Below, in pieces: positions 42,589 to 50,527 of a stretch of 64,000 bases of DNA. The first letter of the stretch is position 1; each line of letters starts with the position of its first letter. Position numbers and translations under genes: made by a program. This stretch comes from Gaiella sp038230035 (lineage in GTDB: Bacteria; Actinomycetota; Thermoleophilia; Gaiellales; Gaiellaceae). The notes under the pieces are model-generated. The model ran no database searches and was not told the origin of the DNA. It saw nothing but the letters and a program-made list of their open reading frames with translations. Location: positions 1-64,000 of the forward strand of contig JBBRNX010000006.1 in assembly GCA_038230035.1 (NCBI GenBank), written 5' to 3'.

Positions 42589-43626
42589 GTGCTCCGAAGG
42601 CTTTTCGTGGCAGGGCTTGCGCTCAGCCCCGCCACGCTCGCCTTCCACTGGCTCGGCTCGCCCAGCCTGACTGCCGAGTTCGTGCTGGCGTCGGTGGCAC
42701 TCGTGCCGCTGGCGTGGCTGATCGGTGAGGCAACGGAGCATGCTGCCGACCACACCGGACCGGGAATCGGGGGCTTCCTCAACGCGACGTTCGGCAACGC
42801 GCCCGAGCTGATCATCGCGCTCATCGCGCTGAACCGCGGCCTCGACGATGTCGTCCGCGGCTCACTGGTCGGCAGCGTCGTCGGCAACCTGCTGCTCGTC
42901 CTCGGCGTGTCGCTCATCGCCGGCAAGGACTCCGAGCTCGATCGCTTCTCGACGATGGTCTCACTGGGGCTCATCGGGGCGGCGGCTGTTCTGTTCCTTC
43001 CTCTTTCGATCGCGGGCCGGAGTGGGGATCCGAACCGCCATTCGCTTGCCGTCGCGGCGCTACCCGTCGCAACTGTCCTCCTCGTGCTCTACGTCGCCGC
43101 GACCTGGCGCTCGCTCCGCCGTCACCGAGAGCTCCACGCGGAGGAAGACGACGCGTTGGCGGGCTGGTCGCTTTCGACGGCGCTCGCTGTCCTCGGCGGC
43201 GCGACGGTCGCGACCGCGCTCGTCGCCGAGGTCCTCGTCGGCTCGCTCGACAGCTTCGCAACCCAGGCCGGACTCAGCGAGTTCTTCGTCGCAGTAGTGA
43301 TCGTCGCGATCGTCGGCAACGCGGCAGAACATGGCGGCGCCGTCGTGGTCGCCCTACACGGGAAGGTGATGCTCGCCGTGGAGATCGCTCTGTCGTCCGC
43401 TGCGCAGGTTGCGGTGTTCCTGATCCCGGCAGTCGTCGTCGCCTCGTTCGCGATCGAGCCGATGGCGCTCTCGTTCCGGCCGGTCGAGCTGGGCGCGCTT
43501 GCCGGCTCTCTCGCCGTGGCGGGGCTTGCGCTCGCCACGGGGCGCTCGAGCCGCTCGCGCGGAGTGCTGCTCGTCGTCGCCTATGTCGCGCTTGCGGTCG
43601 TGTTCTTCGTCGTCGGAGATCGTTGA
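42589..43626 (+). CDS. CaCA-family calcium(cation)/proton exchanger
   Basis: The 345-residue protein has about 11 membrane segments in two inverted halves. Each half carries an alpha-repeat: the first is in GFLNATFGNAPELIIALIAL, the second in VIVAIVGNAAEHGGAVVVALHGKVMLAVEIALSSAAQ. The GNAPE and GNAAEH cores and their acidic residues are the ion-binding sites of CAX/ChaA exchangers. An acidic loop HAEEDDAL lies between halves. It should export calcium or other cations in exchange for protons. The start is GTG, 7 bases after GGGTTGC. The last 46 bases run antisense through the end of the serine-hydrolase gene. Confidence 0.92.
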   Translation: MLRRLFVAGLALSPATLAFHWLGSPSLTAEFVLASVALVPLAWLIGEATEHAADHTGPGIGGFLNATFGNAPELIIALIALNRGLDDVVRGSLVGSVVGNLLLVLGVSLIAGKDSELDRFSTMVSLGLIGAAAVLFLPLSIAGRSGDPNRHSLAVAALPVATVLLVLYVAATWRSLRRHRELHAEEDDALAGWSLSTALAVLGGATVATALVAEVLVGSLDSFATQAGLSEFFVAVVIVAIVGNAAEHGGAVVVALHGKVMLAVEIALSSAAQVAVFLIPAVVVASFAIEPMALSFRPVELGALAGSLAVAGLALATGRSSRSRGVLLVVAYVALAVVFFVVGDR

Positions 43627-44948
43627 GAGTCGCCGAACGCGATTGGCTCTCGCGTTGCCGGATACGTGGCGAAGTAGAGCTTGACGATCTCGCTGCGGTC
43701 ATCGCGCACGACGCGCACCAGCTCGCCCCGCTCGCGGCCGTCGACGACGCGAAAGCGATCCGCATCTTCCTGCGCCAGCACGGACATGCTACGGCCGACA
43801 GGGCCGCCGACGAGCTCGATCTCGAGCCGCCCTTCGCGATAGCGAACGACGTGCTCGCTGCCCTCCACCCACCACGTGCCGAGCAGCGGCGCAAGGTCGG
43901 CGGGAGCTCCTGCGTCCGGCGCCCACAGCGCGACCTCGCTCTCCCGCGCGTCGATCGCCGCCTCGGCGAGCTCTGACGCGAGCTCTTCGGCCCTGGCCCT
44001 GGTCGAGGCACCTGCGAGCACAGCGGCCCCTGTACCCGAGCCCCGTTCGACGACGAGACCTGCGAGGTAGCAGGGCATCGCGCCGCCATGGCCGGTGAAC
44101 ACCCGATCTCCGCGGCGGTAGAGCGTGAGCCCGAGCCCCCAGCCGATCGTCCAGTGAGCGTCGTCGACCATCGCCAGAACACGTGTCATCTCATCGAGCG
44201 TCGCCTTCGGAAGCACATCCTCGTGCCCCGCTGCGAGGAACGATCCCCAGGCGGCCAGATCTCCGGTTGTCGACCACAGCTGGCCGAGCGCCGCAGTCGT
44301 CTCCGTCAACTCGAGATCGCGCTCGAACCTCGCTTCGTCCGACCACGGGCCGACGTAGTAGCCGCGGGCCACCGGCTCGGCGGCTCGCAGCGACGTCCGC
44401 AGTAACCCGAGCGGCGCCAGGACGCTCGTCTCGAGATACGCCGGATACGGCAGGCCGGACACGCGAACGACCAACTCGCCGAGAAGTCCGAAGGCGAGGT
44501 TCGAGTAGTGCCACATCGTCCCCGGCGCAAGCACCTGCTCCGCGTCCTCGAGCCCGGCGAGAAGCTCCTCCCGGCTCGGGGGCGTGAGCGTCTCCCAGAT
44601 CTCGCCCGGCGGCTCACGCTGGAGGCCGGAGAGGTGCGCCAGCGCGTGGCGCACGGTCGGCCCCGGCTTGACCTCGGGAACGTACGAGCGGAGCGGTGCA
44701 TCGAGGTCGACGCGGCCCGCGTCGCGAAGCTGCATCACGCAAACCGCGGTGAACGTCTTCGTGATCGAGCCGATCCGGTACGCGTGGTCGGGTGTCGCCT
44801 TCTCACCGGCCTCGACATCGGCAAGGCCGAGCGCGTCGCTCCAGACGATCTCGCCGCCACGAAAGGCAGCTGCCGAAACTGACGGCAGGCGTCGTTCACT
44901 CTGCGCCGCACGCAGGATGCGGTCGAGCTGAACGCCGAGGTCAGGCAT
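43581..44948 (-). CDS. Serine hydrolase of the beta-lactamase / S12 family
   Basis: The 455-residue protein has the penicillin-binding fold motifs: SxxK in IGSITKTFTAV (catalytic Ser), the YxN in HYSNLAFGLLG and the KTG-equivalent in FTGHGGAMPC. It lacks a clear signal peptide, so it probably works in the cytoplasm, unlike AmpC. A C-terminal region from about 350 (LLGTWWVEGSEHVVRYREGRLEIEL) forms a small beta-barrel often attached to S12 hydrolases. Substrates in this family range from D-amino peptides to esters and cannot be named. ATG at 44948 overlaps the aldolase stop, and the tail overlaps the exchanger gene on the other strand by 46 bases. Confidence 0.88.
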   Translation of the reverse strand: MPDLGVQLDRILRAAQSERRLPSVSAAAFRGGEIVWSDALGLADVEAGEKATPDHAYRIGSITKTFTAVCVMQLRDAGRVDLDAPLRSYVPEVKPGPTVRHALAHLSGLQREPPGEIWETLTPPSREELLAGLEDAEQVLAPGTMWHYSNLAFGLLGELVVRVSGLPYPAYLETSVLAPLGLLRTSLRAAEPVARGYYVGPWSDEARFERDLELTETTAALGQLWSTTGDLAAWGSFLAAGHEDVLPKATLDEMTRVLAMVDDAHWTIGWGLGLTLYRRGDRVFTGHGGAMPCYLAGLVVERGSGTGAAVLAGASTRARAEELASELAEAAIDARESEVALWAPDAGAPADLAPLLGTWWVEGSEHVVRYREGRLEIELVGGPVGRSMSVLAQEDADRFRVVDGRERGELVRVVRDDRSEIVKLYFATYPATREPIAFGDSQRSPTTKNTTASAT

Positions 44949-45984
44949 GGACGGGCAGTCCGAGCGCCGCCGGAACGAGCTCGCAGGCTCGGTCGATGTC
45001 GTCGTCGGTGACGTCGAGATGCGTGACCGCGCGGGCGACCGTCGGATGGATCGTCGACGAGAGCCCGACACCGGCTTCCCGCAAGCGCCCAAGGGCTTCG
45101 TCACGCGAGAGGCCGAGTGGTTCGAAGTCGAGTTGCACGAAGTTCGTCTCCACCCGGTCCGGCTCGACGGCCAACCCCGCCGCGCGCCACGCCTCTGCGA
45201 GCCGCCGCGCCCGGGCGTGATCGTCGGCCAGACGTCCGACGTGGTGGTCGAGAGCGTAGATGCCCGCCGCCGCGACCACTCCCGCCTGCCGTGTCGCGCC
45301 ACCGAACAGGAACTTCTCGCGCCAGGCCCGCTCCATCAGGTCGCTCGAGCCGGCGATCAGCGCGCCCAGCGGACAGCCGAGCCCCTTCGAGAGGCAGATC
45401 GTGACGGTGTCGAATCGTGCGGTGATTGTGGCGGGCGAGATGTTCTGGGCGACCGCGGCATTGAAGAGCCGCGCGCCGTCGAGGTGTACTGCCAGCCCGG
45501 CCGCGCGCGCGGCATCGACGACCAGCTCGAGCTCGTCGAGCGGCCAGACTCTGCCACCACTCGAGTTGTGCGTGTCCTCGAGAGACAGGACCGACGGAGC
45601 CTGATCGACTGACTTCCCTGTCGCAGGCATGGCCGCGCGAATCTGCTCCGCGGTGACCCGGCCACCGTGGCCAGGCAGCCCCACCGTCATGAGTCCGGCG
45701 TGCACGGCCGCACCGCCGAACTCGTAGATGAGAATGTGCGACGTCTCCTCGGCAAGCAGGACATCGCCCGGCCGCGAGTGCAGCCGCAACGCGATCTGGT
45801 TCGCCATCGTCGCGGTCGGCACGAACAGCGCCTCCTCCTGTCCGAGCAACTCAGCGACCCGCCGCTGCAGCTCCGTGACGGTCGGATCCTCACGCCGTTG
45901 CTCGTCGCCAACCTCGGCCACTGCGATCGCCGCTCTCATCCCTGCGGTGGGCCGGGTGGCAGTGTCGGAGCGAAGGTCGATCAC
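44941..45984 (-). CDS. ltaE: Low-specificity L-threonine aldolase-type PLP enzyme
   Basis: The 347-residue fold-type I enzyme splits L-threonine or allo-threonine into glycine and acetaldehyde. It starts VIDLRSDTATRPT, contains GDEQRREDPTVTELQRRVAELLG and FVPTATMANQIAL, and binds PLP through the Lys in TICLSKGLGCPLGA, with the aspartate in VHLDGARLFNA. Glycine formed here could feed the glycine cleavage system encoded downstream in the window, but there is no direct operon link. GTG at 45984 is the family start; the upstream extension is Arg/Pro-rich. It is divergent from rlmN with a 41-base gap. Confidence 0.92.
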   Translation of the reverse strand: MIDLRSDTATRPTAGMRAAIAVAEVGDEQRREDPTVTELQRRVAELLGQEEALFVPTATMANQIALRLHSRPGDVLLAEETSHILIYEFGGAAVHAGLMTVGLPGHGGRVTAEQIRAAMPATGKSVDQAPSVLSLEDTHNSSGGRVWPLDELELVVDAARAAGLAVHLDGARLFNAAVAQNISPATITARFDTVTICLSKGLGCPLGALIAGSSDLMERAWREKFLFGGATRQAGVVAAAGIYALDHHVGRLADDHARARRLAEAWRAAGLAVEPDRVETNFVQLDFEPLGLSRDEALGRLREAGVGLSSTIHPTVARAVTHLDVTDDDIDRACELVPAALGLPVHA

Positions 45985-46025
45985 GGCGGCCCATTCTGCC
46001 GGGAAACAGGCGCTACCGTGTCGGG

Positions 46026-47006
46026 ATGGACCTGGAACTGCTGGACGCGACCCTCGCCGAGCTCGGGCAGCCCTCCTACCGCGCCCGCCAGGTGTGGGAC
46101 TGGGCCGCGCGCGGCGCAGCGAGCTACGACGAGATGACGAACGTCCCGGCACCGCTGCGCGCCGCGCTTTCGGAGGTGGTGCCGTTCTCGACGCTGCGGG
46201 TCGAAACTGAGGCGCAGGCGAAGGACGGCACCGTCAAGACGCTCTTCCGCACCGCCGACGGGCACGCAGTCGAGGCGGTCCTGATGCGCTACCGCGACGG
46301 CCGCCGCTCGATCTGCCTCTCATCGCAGTCGGGCTGCCCGCTCACGTGCACGTTCTGCGCGACCGGGAAGATGCGCTTCGGCCGCAACCTGACGGCGTCG
46401 GAGATTCTCGATCAGGCGCTGCACTTCCGCAGGCTCGAGGACGTGAACCACGCCGTCTTCATGGGGATGGGCGAACCGTTCCTGAACGTCGACGCCGTAC
46501 TTACGGCGGCGCGGCGCCTCCCCGATCTCGGCATCACGCACCGTCGGACGACGATCTCGACCGTCGGCTGGCTGCCGGGGCTGACGCGCTTCATCGACGA
46601 GGTCGATGAGCCGATCCGACTTGCCTTCTCGGTTCACGCGGCTGAGCCGACGCTCCGTTCCTCGCTGATGCCGGTGAACGACCGCTACCCGCTGGCCGAC
46701 GTGCTCAACGAGTGCCGGCGCTACGTGACGCTGCGCAACCGTCGCGTCTACATCGAGTACGTGATGCTCGCCGGGGTCAACGATTCACCCAGCCAGGCGA
46801 AAGCGCTCGCCCGGATGCTCGGACCAGACGCCTTCAAGGTGAACCTGATCCCGTACAACCCGACCGGCCTCTACGACGGCTCGACGCGCGACACGATCGA
46901 GGCGTTCAAGAGCGTGCTGGATCGGGCGAGGATCCCGGCGACGGTCCGCCTGACCCGAGGTCGCGACATCGCCGCAGCCTGCGGCCAGCTCGCGGCAGCC
47001 GGTTGA
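46026..47006 (+). CDS. rlmN: 23S rRNA (adenine2503-C2)-methyltransferase
   Basis: The 326-residue radical-SAM enzyme methylates A2503 of 23S rRNA and A37 of some tRNAs. The cluster motif is CPLTCTFCATG (C-x3-C-x2-C). The second conserved Cys, needed for the methyl-transfer intermediate, lies in RDIAAACGQL near the C-terminus. Other family blocks are SSQSGCPL, VFMGMGEPFLNVDAV, TISTVGWLPG, LAFSVHAAEPTLRSSLMPVN and VMLAGVNDS. Length is slightly short of the usual 340-380, mostly in the N-terminal accessory domain. The start ATG is 41 bases from the divergent aldolase. Its downstream 157 bases contain no recognisable gene. Confidence 0.95.
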   Translation: MDLELLDATLAELGQPSYRARQVWDWAARGAASYDEMTNVPAPLRAALSEVVPFSTLRVETEAQAKDGTVKTLFRTADGHAVEAVLMRYRDGRRSICLSSQSGCPLTCTFCATGKMRFGRNLTASEILDQALHFRRLEDVNHAVFMGMGEPFLNVDAVLTAARRLPDLGITHRRTTISTVGWLPGLTRFIDEVDEPIRLAFSVHAAEPTLRSSLMPVNDRYPLADVLNECRRYVTLRNRRVYIEYVMLAGVNDSPSQAKALARMLGPDAFKVNLIPYNPTGLYDGSTRDTIEAFKSVLDRARIPATVRLTRGRDIAAACGQLAAAG

Positions 47007-47163
47007 GCGGAGGCCGGACCGACGAGCTGTGCGGCCCGCCGTGGTGCTCAATGCTTGTGTGCCATCTCGGGGATAACCGGGAAGCCGTCACCCGCCAGCG
47101 CCACGTGCAGATTTACGATTCGCGTAAGCAGCTCGAGGGTACGGTGACTCGTCGAGCGACCTG

Positions 47164-47561
47164 ATGCCTGAGCCCGTGACCAAGACAGACGACGACTGGC
47201 GGCGCGAGTTGACGCCCGAGCAGTACCACGTGCTGCGCAAGAGCGGAACCGAGCGCGCCTGGTCGGGCGAGTACAACGCGACGAAGACCGAGGGCATCTA
47301 CCGCTGCGCGGGCTGCGGCACGGAGCTGTTCGATTCGGCTGCGAAGTTCGACTCGGGCACCGGCTGGCCGAGCTTCTTCGAACCGGCGGACGCGACGAGC
47401 GTGCGAACGGAATCCGAGGGACGGTTCTTTTAATGCGTCGCACAGAGGTTCGGTGCGCGACCTGCGACGGGCACCTGGGCCACGTCTTCCCGGACGGGCC
47501 ACGGCCGACAGGGCGGCGCTACTGCATCAACTCCGTCGCCCTGAAGCTCGACCCGATGTAG
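47164..47561 (+). CDS. msrB: Peptide-methionine (R)-S-oxide reductase MsrB, interrupted by a frame change
   Basis: The N-terminal part (47164-47433, 89 residues) has RRELTPEQYHVLRKSGTERAW, the first zinc pair CAGCG (Cys48, Cys51) and FDSGTGWPSFFEP, then stops at TAA after GRFF. The rest of the protein continues at once in another frame, from ATG at 47433 (TAATG overlap) to 47561: RTEVRCATC supplies the second zinc pair, then HLGHVFPDGP, and the catalytic Cys in RRYCINS. All essential residues exist, but a -1 shift or a two-base deletion is needed to join them. A true frameshift mutation, a sequencing error, ribosomal slippage on TTTTAA, or re-initiation giving two chains are all possible. Confidence 0.8.
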
Positions 47562-47590
47562 GGACGACCCTTGGGCGCCCCTGGCTTGGG

Positions 47591-47614
47591 AGGGCGAGGC
47601 AAGCCTCGCCCTCA
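47591..47614. terminator. Bidirectional terminator between msrB and the MMPL gene
   Basis: GAGGGCGAGGC and GCCTCGCCCTC form an 11-bp perfect arm around AA in the gap between two convergent genes. It lies 30 bases after the msrB stop and 22 bases before the MMPL stop, so it can serve both. Confidence 0.8.
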
Positions 47615-47635
47615 TGCCCTCTCACATATGCCTTC

Positions 47636-49795
47636 TCACACTTCGCTTGGCGCCACGCGCAGGACGCGCGCGAGCGGAGCGGGAAGCCACCAATTCCACT
47701 TGCCGAGCAGTTGCATCGTCGCCGGCACGAGCAGCGCACGAATCACAGTCGCGTCGAAGACGATGCCCGCCGCGAGCCCGATCGCGAACTGCTTGATGTC
47801 CGGCCCAGGCCCCGTCGACAGCGTGAAGAACGCGAACATCAGCACGAGCGAGGCGCTCGTGACGAGCTTCCCGGTTCGCGCCAGACCGTGCGCGATGGCA
47901 TGAGGCGTGTCACCGGTCTCGTCGTACTCCTCCCGAATCCGCGTCACGATGAACACCTCGTAGTCCATCGAGATCCCGAACAGGAACGCGAAGATCATCA
48001 ATGGAATCCACGAGATGATCGCGTTCGTCGCCGGCAGCCCCCAGATCGCGTTGCTGCCGTGCCCATCCTGGAAGATGAACACGATGATGCCGTAGGCCGC
48101 ACCGAGCGAGACGAGGTTCAAGAGCACCGCCTTGAGCGGCAGCAGGATCGAGCGGAACGCCCGCATCAACAGGATGAACGTGAGGATCAGGACGAAGAGC
48201 AGCACGTAGGGGAACTTCCCGTAAACCGCGCGCACGAAGTCGCGCGACTCCGCCGCGAAGCCGCCGAGCGTTATCTTCGGACCAGGGCCGAGGTTCGAGA
48301 CGCTATTTTCGATCCGCGGTAGAACCTCATTCTTCAGGCTCGAGATAGTCGCCCGGGCAGGCTTCGAGTTGCCGTCGTCGGTGCCGAACGCTTCGACGAG
48401 CCCCGCATTCGCCGTGCGCCAAGCCGGAGGAGCCGCTGCACCGGCGATCCCCGGTGTCTTGGCAACCGCCTCGGCGACCCGCGTCATGAACGAGCCGGAC
48501 GCGCCGTTCTCCACGAGCACGACATGCGGCAGGAAGACACCGGCGGGCATCCCGGCAGCCACCAGGGCAGTACGACCGTCGTTGGCGTCTCCGGAAGCCG
48601 GCACGTCCTTCGTCTGCGCGTTCGACGGGTTGATGTGGAACGCAGGCGTTAGCACGACCGCGACGATCACCGCGCCGACGATGAAGACGAGCTGCGGCCG
48701 GCGCAGCACCAGTTGGCTCCAGCGCCCCCAGAAGCCGTCTTCGGGCGAGTGCGGCTCGACGAACCTCTTCGGCATCACGCGCAGCCGGTTGATCTTCGGA
48801 CCGAGCAGCGACAGCATCGCCGGCAGCAGCGTGATCGACGCGAGCACCGAGACCGCCGGGATGAGCATTCCGCCAAGGCCGATCGACCGGATGAACGGCA
48901 ACGGCAGCAGGATCATGCTGACGAGCCCGATCGCCACCGTCGACCCGGACACGATCACCGACCGGCCGGCGTGCGTCATCGTCTCCACGATCGCCTCCTC
49001 GGTCGAATCGTGGAGTGTGAGCTCCTCACGGAACCGGAAGACGACCAGCAGCGCGTAGTCGATCGCCACACCGAGCCCGACGAGTGCGACGAGGAACTGG
49101 ACGATGATCGACACGTTCGTCACGTACGTCAGCCCGTAGACGCAGAGGAACGTTGTCATGATCGAGCTGAACGCGACGAGCAGCGGCATCGCCACGGCAG
49201 GCAGCGTCCCGAAGACGAAGAGCAGGATGATGAGCGCGCCGGCTCCGCCGATCAGCCCCTCGGTGAGGACGCTCGGCCCGTTCGCCGCCCCCTGCGATTG
49301 CTCGATCGCCGCCATGCCCGTCAGGTGCGAGGTCACGCCGCTCGGCGTCGCAGCCTGAAGCGCGGCTCTCACCTTCTTGATCGGCGGCTGCGTCGAGAAC
49401 GTGGCGTTCTCCGGCGGATAGATGGTCGCCACCATGGTGTGCCTGTCCTTCGACACGTACATGTCGTTGTGCGTCGCAAACCACGAGCTGAAGCGAACCC
49501 GCCCCTTGATCTGCTTGGCCCCCGCCTCGATCGCCGGCTCGATGCCTGGGATCGTCGTCACATCGCGACCCGGTGACGTGAAGACCGCGAGGAGCGGCGG
49601 CTGTTCGCCGGAGCCGAACGTCTTCAGCGTGCGCTGGTTGGCCTCGTACGCCTGGAAGCCCGGGATCGAGAACGACTCGAACCAGCGCTTCGAGAGCTGA
49701 CCCGCGGCGAACGCGCCAGAGAAGGTCAGGACGATCCAGGCGCCGAGCACGATCCAGCGGCGACGCATGACGAGCGTTGCGAGGTTGGCGAGCAC
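47636..49795 (-). CDS. MMPL/RND-superfamily exporter
   Basis: The 719-residue protein has 12 expected membrane segments: one helix, a large extracytoplasmic domain, five helices, and the same again. The proton-relay sites AIDYALLVVFRFREE in the first half and SMDYEVFIVTRIREEY in the second are intact. Such MMPL proteins export lipids or hydrophobic compounds across the cell membrane. GTG at 49795 is chosen because GGAAGGAAG ends five bases before it; eleven further upstream codons also remain open. The gene is divergent from a TetR regulator with a shared operator-like site, so it is probably repressed by it and induced by an unknown ligand. Confidence 0.92.
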   Translation of the reverse strand: MLANLATLVMRRRWIVLGAWIVLTFSGAFAAGQLSKRWFESFSIPGFQAYEANQRTLKTFGSGEQPPLLAVFTSPGRDVTTIPGIEPAIEAGAKQIKGRVRFSSWFATHNDMYVSKDRHTMVATIYPPENATFSTQPPIKKVRAALQAATPSGVTSHLTGMAAIEQSQGAANGPSVLTEGLIGGAGALIILLFVFGTLPAVAMPLLVAFSSIMTTFLCVYGLTYVTNVSIIVQFLVALVGLGVAIDYALLVVFRFREELTLHDSTEEAIVETMTHAGRSVIVSGSTVAIGLVSMILLPLPFIRSIGLGGMLIPAVSVLASITLLPAMLSLLGPKINRLRVMPKRFVEPHSPEDGFWGRWSQLVLRRPQLVFIVGAVIVAVVLTPAFHINPSNAQTKDVPASGDANDGRTALVAAGMPAGVFLPHVVLVENGASGSFMTRVAEAVAKTPGIAGAAAPPAWRTANAGLVEAFGTDDGNSKPARATISSLKNEVLPRIENSVSNLGPGPKITLGGFAAESRDFVRAVYGKFPYVLLFVLILTFILLMRAFRSILLPLKAVLLNLVSLGAAYGIIVFIFQDGHGSNAIWGLPATNAIISWIPLMIFAFLFGISMDYEVFIVTRIREEYDETGDTPHAIAHGLARTGKLVTSASLVLMFAFFTLSTGPGPDIKQFAIGLAAGIVFDATVIRALLVPATMQLLGKWNWWLPAPLARVLRVAPSEV

Positions 49796-49859
49796 GCGAA
49801 CTTCCTTCCGGCCGAGGACTGAGATCACGAACCTACAGACACAGCATTATTTCTGCAAC

Positions 49860-49877
49860 TGTAGTCAGCTGGTTACA
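49860..49877. promoter_or_regulatory. Operator-like palindrome overlapping a TACACT -10 box
   Basis: TGTAGTCAGCTGGTTACA is symmetric at 14 of 18 positions, as expected for a TetR-family operator. It lies between the MMPL and TetR starts and covers most of TACACT (49874-49879), a possible -10 for the regulator. From that box transcription would begin at or just before the ATG at 49886, giving a leaderless message. Binding here would repress both genes. Confidence 0.5.
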
Positions 49878-49885
49878 CTTTGCGG

Positions 49886-50521
49886 ATGGGTCTGCGAGAG
49901 CACAAGAAGGTCCAGACGCGACAGGAGATCGCAGACCAGGCGATGAAGCTGTTCGCGACACGAGGTTTCGACCACGTGACGGTCGCCGAGGTCGCCGCCG
50001 CGGCGGGAGTCTCGGAGAAGACCGTCTTCAACTACTTCGCGACGAAAGAAGACCTGTTCTTCGACGAGGTCCCCGAGCATCAGGCCGCGCTCCTCGACGC
50101 CATCAGCAGTCGCGAGCCCGGCGAGTCGATCCTCTCAGCGCTGCGCCGGCTGCAGGTCGGGCAGTGCCCGCGCCTCTGCAGCCCTGGGTTCGTCACGTTC
50201 GCACGGATCATCGAAGAGTCACCGGCGCTGCAGGCGAAAGAGCTCGAGGTCATGGCTCACTTCGTCCGGGTCCTGACGACGACCATTCAAACCGAGCTCG
50301 GCGTCTCTGAAGGTGACGCCCGCATCGCCGCCGGCATGCTGATCAGCGTTCACCGCCAGGTGTTCCACGCGGCCCGTAGGCAGGCGCTCGCAGGGAAGAA
50401 CGGCGCTGCCGCAACCAGGCAGCTGCGCACGGATCTCGAGCGGGCCTATCAGCTGCTCGAGGACGGGCTCGGCGCGCTCGAGCGGCCGGCCGTAGCAGCT
50501 CGGGCGGCCACGTCCGCCTAG
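49886..50521 (+). CDS. TetR/AcrR-family transcriptional regulator
   Basis: The 211-residue protein has an N-terminal TetR helix-turn-helix: TRQEIADQAMKLFATRGFDHVTVAEVAAAAGVSEKTVFNYFATKEDLFFDE. The C-terminal ligand domain (about 60-195) is helical and has no specific motif; a Cys pair (QCPRLCSPG) is at about 95-99. The ATG at 49886 follows the operator-like site with no Shine-Dalgarno, consistent with a leaderless transcript. TTG at 49880 is an alternative. It is divergent from the MMPL exporter and probably controls it and itself. It ends six bases from the convergent gcvPB stop. Confidence 0.9.
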   Translation: MGLREHKKVQTRQEIADQAMKLFATRGFDHVTVAEVAAAAGVSEKTVFNYFATKEDLFFDEVPEHQAALLDAISSREPGESILSALRRLQVGQCPRLCSPGFVTFARIIEESPALQAKELEVMAHFVRVLTTTIQTELGVSEGDARIAAGMLISVHRQVFHAARRQALAGKNGAAATRQLRTDLERAYQLLEDGLGALERPAVAARAATSA

Positions 50522-50527
50522 ATCCGC

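Noticed and set aside
47007..47163. A possible small gene between rlmN and msrB
   Set aside because: The frames are short, lack plausible ribosome-binding sites and show no motif. It is treated as a noncoding gap.
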